NCBI RefSeq assembly: GCF_034009455.1
Contig: NZ_CP125380.1
Location: forward strand, 3,919,501 to 3,983,500
Length of the DNA: 64,000 nucleotides
From: Pseudomonas sp. P5_109
Lineage (GTDB): Bacteria; Pseudomonadota; Gammaproteobacteria; Pseudomonadales; Pseudomonadaceae
Direction of reading: 5' to 3'
A program made the position numbers and the translations under genes. The notes under the pieces are model-generated. The model was not told the origin of the DNA. It was given only the letters and a program-made list of their open reading frames with translations, and ran no database searches. Numbering within the stretch: the stretch's first letter is position 1; each line of letters opens with the position of its first letter. This document shows positions 1-8,497 of the stretch, in pieces.

Positions 1-36
1 GGAGCGGAAGAAGATTTCCTGGGGTTGGTAAGCCAT
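1..36 (-). CDS. 5' end of a small protein, probably ferredoxin family (partial)
   Basis: Only the first 12 codons are inside the window, reading MAYQPQEIFFRS from an ATG at 34-36. A purine-rich stretch (agagagagac) lies just upstream on the minus strand, and the gene starts 26 bp after the stop of the flavoprotein, so the two are probably co-transcribed. In related Pseudomonas a 4Fe-4S dicluster ferredoxin follows this flavoprotein and would act as its electron partner. The cysteine motifs lie outside the window, so the ferredoxin call is inference from context. Confidence 0.4.
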   Translation of the reverse strand, partial: MAYQPQEIFFRS

Positions 37-62
37 GTTCAGTCTCTCTCTTGTTGTCGGCA

Positions 63-1793
63 TCAAGCCGCATCGGCACCGACCCGCAACCGGTCGTAGG
101 CCTGCATCTCGTCGGCATCCAGCGGGATGATGTAAGGCTCGACGGCTTTCTTGAAACTGCTCATCAACCCGTTTTCGTCCTTCTTCAGGTGGCAATGGCA
201 GAACCAGTCGCGGTCGTTGCGCTGCGGGTGATCGACGCGATGGTGGTACAGCCCCCAGCGGCTTTCGGCGCGGAACAATGAAGCGCGGGCAGCCATTTCG
301 GCGCAGTCGCGGATCATGCTGACTTCCATGGCGCGCATCAGTTCGTGGGCGTTGTGGGCCTTGATCTGGTCGAGGTCGCGCTGGATGTCGCTGAAGCGTT
401 GCAGGCCGATCTGCATCTTCTTCGTCACTTTCGGCGGTTGCAGGTAGTCGTTGACGAAGCGCCGCAGCTTGTACTCGACCTGGGCCGGTGGCAGGCCATG
501 TTCGCGGTCCAGCGGCGCGTAGACCCGTTGTTTTTCGGTTTCGATCTGTGCCGTATCCAGGGCGGAAAACTCGCGCCCGGCGACAAAATCCGCCGCGTTG
601 TTACCGGCGAACCAGCCGTAGGTGAACGCGCCGAGCATGTAGTTGTGCGGCACCGCGGCCATGTCGCCCGCCGAGTACAGGCCCTTGACCGAGGTCTCGG
701 CCTTTTCGTTGACCCACACCCCCGACGCCGAATGCCCGCTGCAAAAGCCGATCTCGGAGATGTGCATCTCGACCATCTGCGTGCGGTAGTCGGTGCCGCG
801 ATTGGCGTGGAACTGGCCACGGCTCGGACGCTCGTTGCTGTGCAGGATCTCTTCGATGTTCTGGATGGTTTCCTCGGCCAGGTGATCGAGCTTGAGGAAC
901 ACCGGACCATTGCCGCTTTCCAGCTCCTGATGGAATTCCCACATCATCTGCCCGCTCCAGTAGTCGCACTCGATGAAGCGTTCACCCTTGTTGTTGGCGG
1001 TGTAGCCACCCAAGGGACCGGTGACATAGGCACACGCCGGGCCGTTGTAATCCTTGATCAGCGGGTTGATCTGGAAGCACTCCAGGTTCGCCAGTTCGGC
1101 CCCGGCGTGGTAGGCCATCGAGTAGCCGTCGCCGGCATTGGTCGGGTTTTCGTAAGTGCCCATCAGGTAGCCCGAGGACGGCAAGCCGAGGCGTCCGGCG
1201 GCGCCGCAGGCGAGGATCACCGCCTTGGCCTTGATCACATGGAAGTCAGCGGTTCGGCAATCGAAGCCCATCACGCCGTTGACCGCGCCCTCTTCATCCG
1301 TGAGCAAACGGGTGCAGACCAGGCGATTGGTGATGCTCACCCGCGCCCTTTTCAACTGGCGATAGAGGACCTTCTTGATGTCGTGCCCTTCCGGCATCGG
1401 CAACACGTAGGCGCCCATGTGGTGGACCTTTTTCACCGCGTAGTCGCCGGTTTCGTCCTTCTCGAATTTCACGCCCCAGCGGTCCAGTTGCTCGATAGTT
1501 TCGAAACTGTGGGTGGCATAGGCGTACACCGCGGCCTGGTTGACGATGCCGTCGTTGGCGATGGTGATTTCCTTGGTGTACTGCTCCGGCGTCGAGTGGC
1601 CGGGAATGATCGCGTTGTTCAGGCCGTCCATGCCCATGCTGATCGCGCCGCTGCGCTTGACGTTGGCCTTGTCGATCAACAGCACCCGCAGGTCGCGGTT
1701 GCGCTCCTTGGCCTTGATCGCCGCCATGGGGCCGGCGGTGCCGCCACCGATCACGACGATGTCGTATTCCTGCTCCAACGTGCTGCGCGTCAT
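63..1793 (-). CDS. Fumarate reductase/succinate dehydrogenase-type flavoprotein
   Basis: A 576-residue FAD protein of the fumarate reductase/adenylylsulfate reductase alpha family. The N-terminus has a dinucleotide-binding fold, VVIGGGTAGPMAA at about residues 13-25, followed by an acidic residue in VLLIDKAN. The FAD-linked C-terminal part contains GLYSAGDMAAVPHN and a helical cap domain. It would oxidise or reduce a small carboxylate, passing electrons to the ferredoxin-like protein encoded next (1-36). It overlaps the GntR gene by 4 bp (ATGA), so regulator and enzyme form one operon. The substrate cannot be read from the sequence. It is not part of a classical sdhCDAB operon. Confidence 0.8.
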   Translation of the reverse strand: MTRSTLEQEYDIVVIGGGTAGPMAAIKAKERNRDLRVLLIDKANVKRSGAISMGMDGLNNAIIPGHSTPEQYTKEITIANDGIVNQAAVYAYATHSFETIEQLDRWGVKFEKDETGDYAVKKVHHMGAYVLPMPEGHDIKKVLYRQLKRARVSITNRLVCTRLLTDEEGAVNGVMGFDCRTADFHVIKAKAVILACGAAGRLGLPSSGYLMGTYENPTNAGDGYSMAYHAGAELANLECFQINPLIKDYNGPACAYVTGPLGGYTANNKGERFIECDYWSGQMMWEFHQELESGNGPVFLKLDHLAEETIQNIEEILHSNERPSRGQFHANRGTDYRTQMVEMHISEIGFCSGHSASGVWVNEKAETSVKGLYSAGDMAAVPHNYMLGAFTYGWFAGNNAADFVAGREFSALDTAQIETEKQRVYAPLDREHGLPPAQVEYKLRRFVNDYLQPPKVTKKMQIGLQRFSDIQRDLDQIKAHNAHELMRAMEVSMIRDCAEMAARASLFRAESRWGLYHHRVDHPQRNDRDWFCHCHLKKDENGLMSSFKKAVEPYIIPLDADEMQAYDRLRVGADAA

Positions 1794-2542
1794 GCCTGAC
1801 CCCCTTTTTGCCGGTCGATCCGCAGGCGGTACTGGAAGGCATCGCCACGGTAGTAAAGGTGTTCGAAGTCCAGCGGCCGACCGTCGACATCGTGGGTCAG
1901 GCGCTCGATGCGCATGATCGGCGAGCCAGGTTCGACATTCAGCGCCTGGGTCAGGTCGCTGTCGGCCAGTACCGCATCGATGGCCAGGTCGGCGTGCCCC
2001 AGGGCCAGGCCACAGTCGTTTTCCAGGATCTGGAAAATGTCGCGGGTGATCAGGTCGGCTTTTTCCAGGCGCTCGCCAATGGCCTTGGGCAGGTAAGTGA
2101 TTTCCAGGGAAATCGGCTCGCGGTTGATCAGACGCACCCGTTTGACCTGCGCCACGATCTCGCCTTCGGCCACCTGCAAACGCTCGGCGACGTGCTTGTC
2201 GGCGGCAATGAATTTGAAGCTGCGCAGACGGTTGATCACCTCGTAGCCGCGGCCGGTCATGGACTCGGCCAGGCCTTGCAGGGTGCTGACGTTCTGGAAG
2301 GTTTTCGGTTTGGCGACGAAGGTGCCTTTGCCGTGGATCTTGAAGATCAGCCCTTCCTTTTGCAGATCACCCAAGGCCTGGCGCACGGTGATGCGGCTGA
2401 CTTTGAACAACGCGCCAAGCTCGCTTTCGGAAGGCATCTGGCTGTCTTGCGGGTATTCGCCGTCAAGGATACGGGCGCGCAGCACGTCTCGCAGCTGGGT
2501 GTGCAACGGGACGCTGCTCAGGGATAGAACGTTATCGGTCAT
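1790..2542 (-). CDS. GntR-family transcriptional regulator (HutC/UTRA subfamily)
   Basis: A 250-residue regulator. Residues about 14-78 form a winged helix typical of GntR (ending in QALGDLQKEGLIFKIHGKGT). Residues about 95-240 form a UTRA effector domain (ISLEITYLPKAIG, SPIMRIERLTHDVDGRPLDFEHLYYRGDAF). HutC-type members bind a small metabolite and usually repress the operon they belong to. Here the gene is first in the operon with the flavoprotein, with a 4-bp overlap, which suggests autoregulated control of that enzyme by its substrate. The ligand is unknown. Confidence 0.9.
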   Translation of the reverse strand: MTDNVLSLSSVPLHTQLRDVLRARILDGEYPQDSQMPSESELGALFKVSRITVRQALGDLQKEGLIFKIHGKGTFVAKPKTFQNVSTLQGLAESMTGRGYEVINRLRSFKFIAADKHVAERLQVAEGEIVAQVKRVRLINREPISLEITYLPKAIGERLEKADLITRDIFQILENDCGLALGHADLAIDAVLADSDLTQALNVEPGSPIMRIERLTHDVDGRPLDFEHLYYRGDAFQYRLRIDRQKGGQA

Positions 2543-2650
2543 GGCAGATCGCTTGTTATAACGAGTTATGACGTGATCTTAGAGAGGTTATGGCAGGCTT
2601 GAGAAATACCGAATGCGCATAAGGTTAGATGCGCAACGCAATCCGAAACT

Positions 2651-2749
2651 GTAGGAGCGAGCTTGCTCGCGATAAACCCGAGAACGCCGTGGGGTGTCAG
2701 ACTTCCAGCGTTATCGTTGACGACCATCGCGAGCAGGCTCGCTCCTACA
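2651..2749. repeat. Pair of inverted REP-type elements
   Basis: GTAGGAGCGAGCTTGCTCGC at 2651-2670 returns in inverted orientation (GCGAGCAGGCTCGCTCCTAC, 2730-2749). Each unit is itself imperfectly palindromic and the two are separated by about 55 bp. This is the usual Pseudomonas REP doublet. It lies between the 5' end of the GntR gene and the 3' end of the oxidoreductase gene, where it may stabilise mRNA ends. Confidence 0.85.
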
Positions 2750-2773
2750 GGGGGTTATGTGTGGCCTGAAGAA

Positions 2774-3742
2774 TCAGTGGCGCTTGAGGATCTGGTCCAT
2801 CACCCAATCGGTTTTCAGCGCTTCGCCGGCCACGGCCGGATGCTGCGCCTCGCCACGAATATGCGCGTTCATGCCCAATACGTGGTGCCACTGAATGTGG
2901 GCGTGATGCTCGATGGCCAGGCTCAGGTGCTCATCGGCGTGCAGCTCAATCGGGTGCTCATCGAATACGGAAAAAGTGATCCGGCCTTGGCTGCCGATCA
3001 CTTCGACCCGGTCTTCGCGGCGATCGGCGACAAAGTTCCAGCAACCCATGCCCAGTGCTCCGCTGGCAAACCGCCAGGTGGCGCTGACGGCATCTTCGGC
3101 GGCATACAAACCGGCTTGCCGTGCGGTGAGCCCGGCGACTTCGACGATATCGCCGAGCAGGTACTGAAACAGGTCCAGGCCATGGCTGGCCAGATCGGCG
3201 AAGTAGCCACCGCCGGCAATCGCCGGATCGGTGCGCCAGTTTTCGCTGCCGTTCTGATCTGCCGCCGACGGGGTTTTGGTGAGGGTCCAGCTGAGGTGCC
3301 GGACCTCGCCGATCCGCCCCTCCTCCAGCCATTGCCGCACTTGCCGGAAGCGTGGCAACGAACGCCGGTAATAGGACACGAACAAGTGCAGCCCGGCATC
3401 GGCAAACACCTGCTGCATCTCGCGGCTTTGCCCGGCGTTCAGCGCCATCGGCTTTTCGACGCAGCAATGCTTGCCGGCGGCGGCCACCTGCAGGGCGTAT
3501 GCGTGATGGCTGTCGGGCGGCGTGGCGATGTACACCGCGTCGACCTCGGGATCGTTGATCAAGGCTTGCGCATCGGTGTAGACCCGGGCGATACCGTGGC
3601 GCGCGGCGTAGTCGGTGACGGCTTCCAGGCGCCGGCCCATCACCGCCACCAACGCCGATCCGGGTGCCTTGTAGAAGGCCGGGCCGCTTTTGCGTTCAGC
3701 GACACTGCCACAACCGATCATGCCCCAGCGCACCCGATTCAT
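2774..3742 (-). CDS. Gfo/Idh/MocA-family NAD(P)-dependent oxidoreductase
   Basis: 322 residues when started at the ATG at 3740-3742, which has AAGGAG at good spacing. A longer frame to 3826 has no better signal and would run into the peroxidase gene. The N-terminus WGMIGCGSVAE is the Rossmann nucleotide-binding loop, and EKPMALN near residue 93 is the conserved EKP motif. The C-terminal alpha/beta domain is typical of the family. It oxidises or reduces a sugar, inositol or related substrate that cannot be specified here. It lies 16 bp downstream of the Dyp peroxidase gene, probably in one transcript. Confidence 0.85.
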   Translation of the reverse strand: MNRVRWGMIGCGSVAERKSGPAFYKAPGSALVAVMGRRLEAVTDYAARHGIARVYTDAQALINDPEVDAVYIATPPDSHHAYALQVAAAGKHCCVEKPMALNAGQSREMQQVFADAGLHLFVSYYRRSLPRFRQVRQWLEEGRIGEVRHLSWTLTKTPSAADQNGSENWRTDPAIAGGGYFADLASHGLDLFQYLLGDIVEVAGLTARQAGLYAAEDAVSATWRFASGALGMGCWNFVADRREDRVEVIGSQGRITFSVFDEHPIELHADEHLSLAIEHHAHIQWHHVLGMNAHIRGEAQHPAVAGEALKTDWVMDQILKRH

Positions 3743-3758
3743 AGGCTCTCCTTGATTC

Positions 3759-4646
3759 TCAACCGATGCGCAATGCGCGCAGGTCCAGTCGACCGTCCTT
3801 GAGCGGCGGGCACCAGTAGTAGCCACCGGTGATTGGACGGCTGATGCGGTACAAACCGTCGGTGATGCCGTCTTCCAGACCGCTCATGCGGCGCAGTTGG
3901 GCTTCGAAGGCATCAAGGGAAAAACCAAAGGCCAGGAACATCAGGCCGGCTCGCTCGCCTTCGATCCACGGCATCGAGCGGCGCACCACGAAGGCTTCAG
4001 GCGCGAAGCTTTCCTGGGCGGTACGTTTGACGTGAGCGGAGACCGGCGCGTCGTCGATCTCTTCGTTATCGCTCAAGCGGCGGCCCATGATGTTGTCCTT
4101 TTCATGGGACGGCATCGCATGGAAGCCCTTGAGGTCATGCTGCCACTGCTGGATCGCGGCGAAGCTGCCGCCGATCGTGCCGTCGACGCCCTCAGCCACC
4201 AGGGCGGCGGCAACAGCGGCTGCGTCGTGGGGGTTCTCGGTGCCGTCTTCGTAACCGGTCAGGTCATGGCCGGTCATATGGCGGAAGGTTTCATTCATCT
4301 GCACCAGGCGCAGGGCCGGGGCCAATGCCGCCGCAATGGCGTTGCTGCGGTTGAGCAACTCACCACGGTCTTCACCGTGCAGCCAGCACCACAGTGCGTG
4401 TTGGGTCGACGGGTTATCGACCCCGACACCGGTCAATGCCGGGAACGCTCGCAGGCCTTCGATCTGCCCATCCAGCGCCTTGACCAGCGATTCACCAAAG
4501 CCGACGACAGCCGATTTCCCGTCCACCAGCTGCATCAAGTTGTCGAGCGCGGCCGGCAATGCCTCGACCGATTCGAGGGCGAAGAACATATGGCGGGCTT
4601 GAGGCGGAACGGGGGTGGCGAGAATGCCCGGCTGGTAATGACTCAT
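3759..4646 (-). CDS. Dyp-type heme peroxidase
   Basis: 295 residues, close to the family norm. The distal GxxDG motif is present as GYEDGTENP (about residues 130-138), its Asp being the acid-base catalyst with H2O2. A His in the C-terminal half (SAHVKRTAQE region) is a candidate proximal heme ligand. There is no signal peptide, so it is cytoplasmic or packed into an encapsulin, although no encapsulin gene is nearby. The start ATG has AAGGAG upstream. It is co-directional with the oxidoreductase gene that follows. Confidence 0.88.
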   Translation of the reverse strand: MSHYQPGILATPVPPQARHMFFALESVEALPAALDNLMQLVDGKSAVVGFGESLVKALDGQIEGLRAFPALTGVGVDNPSTQHALWCWLHGEDRGELLNRSNAIAAALAPALRLVQMNETFRHMTGHDLTGYEDGTENPHDAAAVAAALVAEGVDGTIGGSFAAIQQWQHDLKGFHAMPSHEKDNIMGRRLSDNEEIDDAPVSAHVKRTAQESFAPEAFVVRRSMPWIEGERAGLMFLAFGFSLDAFEAQLRRMSGLEDGITDGLYRISRPITGGYYWCPPLKDGRLDLRALRIG

Positions 4647-4730
4647 ATGAACTCCTTGAAAAAGAGCACGGAGTTTAACCGGAGTACGAGGGTTTGTGTG
4701 CCATCCGGGCCCAGGAACCTATGGCAAAGG

Positions 4731-4862
4731 GGCTTCTGTGGCGAGGGGGCTTGCCCCCGTTGGAGCGCGTAGCGCTCCCCTCTATTTTCAGTCATACCGA
4801 GTCAACAGATTTTGGGGCTGCTTCGCAACCCAACGGGGGCAAGCCCCCTCGCCACAGAAGCC
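4731..4862. repeat. Inverted repeat pair plus degenerate direct copies
   Basis: A 33-bp sequence at 4731-4763 (beginning GGCTTCTGTGGCGAGGGGGC) is repeated exactly in inverted orientation at 4830-4862. Partial direct copies (CCCCCTCGCCACA, then CTCTCCACAGAAGCC) continue to about 4900. This is a common Pseudomonas intergenic repeat family. It fills most of the 265-bp gap between the peroxidase start and the AraC stop, and could form a long hairpin at the 3' end of the AraC transcript. Confidence 0.8.
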
Positions 4863-4911
4863 CCCTCGCCACAAAAGCCCGCTCTCCACAGAAGCCGCTT
4901 GCCACAGGAAA

Positions 4912-5964
4912 TCAAACCACGCTGGGGCTTTCGTTGCGATACGCACTCGGGCTCATGCCGGTCCAGCGCTTGAACGCCCGGCGAAAGCTGCGTACGTCGC
5001 TGTAGCCGACTTCCTCGGTGATGCGCTCGATGGACATGTCCGGGTTGGCCAGCAGGCTCATGGTGCGGGCCTGGCGCACTTGTTCCAGCAGCGTTTCAAA
5101 CGTCAGCGCGTGTTCGGTGAGGCGGCGGCGCAAGGTGCGGCTGCTCATGTTCAGGTCGCAGGCGATTTTCTCGATGTGGCTGCCCTCGGTCAGGTCCCGG
5201 GCAATCGCCCGTTCCACCGCCTGGATCAGATCCATTTTCTGGTGCACTTGCGCGGCTTCCAGTTCGAGCAGTTTCACCGCCTGACGCAGGGCCAGGGAAT
5301 GGTGGTTGGGCAACTGAACGTCCAGCCAGTGCGCAGCGATCACCATGCGGTTTTGCAGGCAACCGAAACGCACGTCCGGCCCCAGCAGTCGTGAATATTC
5401 GTTGAGATAGTCCGGCGCGGCATGCATGAACTCCACGGCCATCGGTTTGAAATCCGCCCCGGCCAGCGCCCGGCCGTACACCAGCAGGCTGGCGAAAAAC
5501 TCCTCGACCGCGAACAACTGCACGTCGGCGAACGGCAAGCGGCATTCAACGTCGACAAACACCCGGTCACCCGCCTCCTCCACACTCGACACGACAATGC
5601 CGCCCGAGGTGTGCTGATGGCGAATACCCAGTTCGAAAGCATCGCGCAGGGTCTTGCACAGCGACAACACATGCCCGAGCAACCCCAGCGTCCCAAGCAC
5701 ATTCTGCGCGCCGACCCACAAGCCAAGGCCCTGATTGGGCAAGGCCTTGAGCGCACGCTGAATCATCGCCACGGCCTGGCGATAGGAAATACGCTGCGCC
5801 GGGTCCTGCAGGTCCTCGAAGGTAAAACCCAGCCCTCGGCACAGGCTCTCGGGGTGGATGCCTTTTTGCTCGGCGACTTCGGCCAGGGTTTGCAGGAGAA
5901 ACGGCGACACCAGCGCCAGTTCAAAGGTGGGATCAGTCACTTTCATTTGCATGGGGCTATACAT
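4912..5964 (-). CDS. AraC-family transcriptional regulator (arabinose_bd/OruR-like N-domain)
   Basis: 350 residues. The N-terminal about 200 residues match the long AraC_binding_2/Arabinose_bd type (PNQGLGLWVGAQ, LGLLGHVLSLCKTLRDAFEL). The C-terminal AraC/XylS helix-turn-helix pair is clear: IACDLNMSSRTLRRRLTEHA and ITEEVGYSDVRSFRRAFKRWTG. It is divergent from the outer-membrane protein gene at 6161, about 200 bp apart, so it likely activates that gene in response to a small ligand. Starts at residues 1, 5 and 7 are all possible; the first is used here. Confidence 0.87.
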   Translation of the reverse strand: MYSPMQMKVTDPTFELALVSPFLLQTLAEVAEQKGIHPESLCRGLGFTFEDLQDPAQRISYRQAVAMIQRALKALPNQGLGLWVGAQNVLGTLGLLGHVLSLCKTLRDAFELGIRHQHTSGGIVVSSVEEAGDRVFVDVECRLPFADVQLFAVEEFFASLLVYGRALAGADFKPMAVEFMHAAPDYLNEYSRLLGPDVRFGCLQNRMVIAAHWLDVQLPNHHSLALRQAVKLLELEAAQVHQKMDLIQAVERAIARDLTEGSHIEKIACDLNMSSRTLRRRLTEHALTFETLLEQVRQARTMSLLANPDMSIERITEEVGYSDVRSFRRAFKRWTGMSPSAYRNESPSVV

Positions 5965-6160
5965 TCCGGGTCAAGCTGCATTCTTATTTTTGTAACCGGT
6001 TATGTCGAAGGAAGTTAGCACAGGGTTCAAAGGCTGTCCGCAGAAGTCCCCCTAAATGGCCGCCAATACCCTGCCTTGCGGGGCGCAGACAGCTTATTTC
6101 TATGTTGCGGCCCTCGTATGGATGCCGAAAAGCCCGCTAACAATAATAACGAGTACACCC

Positions 6161-7108
6161 ATGACCCCGACCCGCACGACACTTCCCCTACTGGTCTTCA
6201 GCCTGGCCGGCGTCTGCGCCCTGCAACCGGCACTGGCCACCGAGGCTGGCGTGGACAACATCGGCCCCGGCACCGACGGCTTTTTCATGTTGCCGCTGTC
6301 GCCCGACAGCCTTCCGGACAACATGGTTGCCTTCAACCTCTACTACAACCACTACAAGGCCACGAAGCTGAACATCAGCTCGCTCGGCGGCAAGGTGCCG
6401 AACGTCGAGATCGAATCCACGGCGGTCATTCCGCGCCTGGATTACCTCAGCCCGGTGCGCGTGTTTGGCGGCCGGCTGGCGGGCTACATCGCGCAGCCCT
6501 GGCTCAAGCAGGAAGTCTCGGTGTTCGGCCTGCCGCAGGACACCCGCGAAGGCATGGGCGACACCACAGTTGCGCCGATCATTCTCTGGGACATGGGCCC
6601 GAACCTGACCCTCGGCGCCGCCATTGAAGTCACGGTGCCGACCGGCGAATACAGCGTCGATCGCCTGGCCAATACCAGCAACAACTTCTACACCTACAAA
6701 CCGCTGTTTTCCTTCACCTGGCTGCCGACGGACAGGACCGAGGTGTCGATGAAGACCACCTACAGCTTCAACGAAAAAAACAAGGACACCGACTACAAGT
6801 CAGGGCAGATTTTCCACTTCGATTATTCCGCCAGTTTCAAGATCACCGACGACCTGATGCTCGGGTTGAACGGCTACTACCTCAAGCAAACCACCGACGA
6901 CAAACAGTTCGGCCACACCGTGCAGTTCAATGGCGAGGACGTCAACGACGGGGTGCGCGGCCAGGTGTTTGCGATTGGTCCGGCGCTGCATTGGACCTTT
7001 CTCAAATACGCCAGCGCGGAGATTCGCTGGGCCAAGGAGTTCGACGTGGAAAACCGGCCTGAAGGGGAAATGCTTTGGGCGAAGGTGAGTATTCCCTATG
7101 CGTTTTGA
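6161..7108 (+). CDS. SphA/phenol-degradation (MetA)-family outer-membrane protein
   Basis: 315 residues from the ATG at 6161. An upstream in-frame ATG at 6056 would place the signal peptide internally. Residues 1-26 (TTLPLLVFSLAGVCALQPALA) are a Sec signal peptide. The mature part is a predicted beta-barrel with alternating aromatic strands and ends in the terminal-strand pattern WAKVSIPYAF. This family (PF13557-type) includes proteins for uptake of aromatic or hydrophobic compounds. It is divergent from the AraC regulator, which suggests inducible expression. Confidence 0.75.
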   Translation: MTPTRTTLPLLVFSLAGVCALQPALATEAGVDNIGPGTDGFFMLPLSPDSLPDNMVAFNLYYNHYKATKLNISSLGGKVPNVEIESTAVIPRLDYLSPVRVFGGRLAGYIAQPWLKQEVSVFGLPQDTREGMGDTTVAPIILWDMGPNLTLGAAIEVTVPTGEYSVDRLANTSNNFYTYKPLFSFTWLPTDRTEVSMKTTYSFNEKNKDTDYKSGQIFHFDYSASFKITDDLMLGLNGYYLKQTTDDKQFGHTVQFNGEDVNDGVRGQVFAIGPALHWTFLKYASAEIRWAKEFDVENRPEGEMLWAKVSIPYAF

Positions 7109-7115
7109 CTGAAAG

Positions 7116-7192
7116 GACGCCTTCGCGAGCGAGCCCGCTCCCACATTTGGAATGCATTCCCCTGTGGGAGCGGGCTTGCTCGCGAAGGCGTC
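7116..7192. repeat. REP-type inverted repeat, likely bidirectional terminator
   Basis: GACGCCTTCGCGAGCGAGCC at 7116 pairs with the inverted copy GGCTTGCTCGCGAAGGCGTC ending at 7192, giving a 30-bp near-perfect stem. It sits between two convergent genes (7108 and 7214), where such elements usually end transcription or protect 3' ends. Confidence 0.85.
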
Positions 7193-7213
7193 GGAACAAT
7201 CACCCAACAAACT

Positions 7214-8497
7214 TCAGGAATACACCGGCCAGCTATCCACAATCTTCCCACCCCGAACCGCCAGCAAATCCCCGAACTGCAACAACACCGACTCCGTCTG
7301 GGTCGGCCGCAAGAACACCTGGTCCTCAACCGCCAGCCCCACCGCCGCCGAACCATTGACCATTTCCTGGTTCGAGCTGCGGCCATACACCCCATTGCTC
7401 TGCAACCCCGCTGGCGATTCGAGCTCGGCCATCCAGTTACCGCCATAGATAAAAAAGGTCTCGCGCTGATTGGTGTCCCACCAGGAAAACAGCCTGGACT
7501 TGTCATCCAGCGCCGGAATGTTCACCGCCCCGATGCTTTTCAATACCGGCGTAGCGATATATGCCGCTGGCACATGCTCCACCAGCGACGGCAAATCATA
7601 GTGAGTGGGCTTGAGCATCGCCGTCCCCACCGACACTTCGCTGCTGAGCTGTTCGTGCTCATGCATGCCATAGCTCGGGCTGCCGGCGGTATTGAGGGTC
7701 AACCCTTCGCGCCATAAAGCGGGGTATTGCTGACGGGTGAAATCGACGCAGCGGTTGTAGATCAGCATCACCTTGGCGAACAGCTCCTCATGCGAGCCCA
7801 GAATCCCCGGTACGCCCATGCCCACGAACGGGTCGTAGCCCATGAACCCGGCGAACTCCAAATGCTGCGGGTGCTGGCTGATCAGCGCGAGCATCTGCCC
7901 GAGTGCGCCAAGGTCGCTGACGCCACCGCGATGCAGGCCGACATCCAGTTCGATGTTCACCCGCACTCGCGTGCCCAGCCCCTGGGCCAGGGCGAGGTAT
8001 TGCTGCAGGCGCTCCGGTGTGTCGAGCAACCATTGCAATTGCCTGGAAGGGTCGAAAGGCCCCTTGTGCAGCTGATAAAACAACTCGGCCGAACGCACCG
8101 GCAGCGGCTTGCCCAACAGAATATCGGCGCCGGGAAACTGCACGGCGTCATGATTGAGAAACGGTTGGTGAAACGACATCAGGCGTTGTGTGCCGGCACG
8201 CTGGGCGATGTAGCTCAAGAGCCCCGGCGCCGGCAGCGATTTTTCCACCAGCCGCAGGTGTTTGCCACCGCGCTTGACCGATTGCATCACCACATCGATG
8301 TTGTGATCGAGCCGATCAAGGTCGATCAGCATCACCGGACGCATCGGGCCGTGGTCCTTGAGTTCGCGGTTCAGCATACGGAAGTAATCGCTGTACGGTT
8401 CACCCCGGTCACCCGGCCGCAGCCACGCCCCGACACCGACCAACAAGACGCCGACACCCGCAGTGCCGAGCAAGAAACTGCGGCGATTGACGGCCAT
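7214..8497 (-). CDS. DSD1-family PLP enzyme (alanine-racemase fold), Tat-exported
   Basis: 427 residues. The N-terminus VNRRSFLLGTAGVGVLLVGVG is a twin-arginine signal with a hydrophobic stretch. The body is the fold-type III PLP barrel of D-threonine aldolase/D-serine dehydratase-like proteins (MLIDLDRLDHNI near the start; a metal-binding C-terminal domain with YIATPVLKS). A catalytic Lys for PLP is expected in the first strand, but the usual K is not obvious in RLDHNIDVVMQ, so activity is uncertain. It overlaps the upstream lactone oxidase gene by one base, forming an operon with the oxidase and cytochrome c. Confidence 0.75.
   Translation of the reverse strand: MAVNRRSFLLGTAGVGVLLVGVGAWLRPGDRGEPYSDYFRMLNRELKDHGPMRPVMLIDLDRLDHNIDVVMQSVKRGGKHLRLVEKSLPAPGLLSYIAQRAGTQRLMSFHQPFLNHDAVQFPGADILLGKPLPVRSAELFYQLHKGPFDPSRQLQWLLDTPERLQQYLALAQGLGTRVRVNIELDVGLHRGGVSDLGALGQMLALISQHPQHLEFAGFMGYDPFVGMGVPGILGSHEELFAKVMLIYNRCVDFTRQQYPALWREGLTLNTAGSPSYGMHEHEQLSSEVSVGTAMLKPTHYDLPSLVEHVPAAYIATPVLKSIGAVNIPALDDKSRLFSWWDTNQRETFFIYGGNWMAELESPAGLQSNGVYGRSSNQEMVNGSAAVGLAVEDQVFLRPTQTESVLLQFGDLLAVRGGKIVDSWPVYS

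Noticed and set aside
345..1799. 484-codon plus-strand ORF opposite the flavoprotein
   Set aside because: Mirror frame of a strongly supported gene in GC-rich DNA; protein is low-complexity, with no ribosome-binding site or domain.
2663..3802. 379-codon plus-strand ORF over the oxidoreductase
   Set aside because: Antisense shadow; the minus strand has intact Rossmann and EKP motifs.
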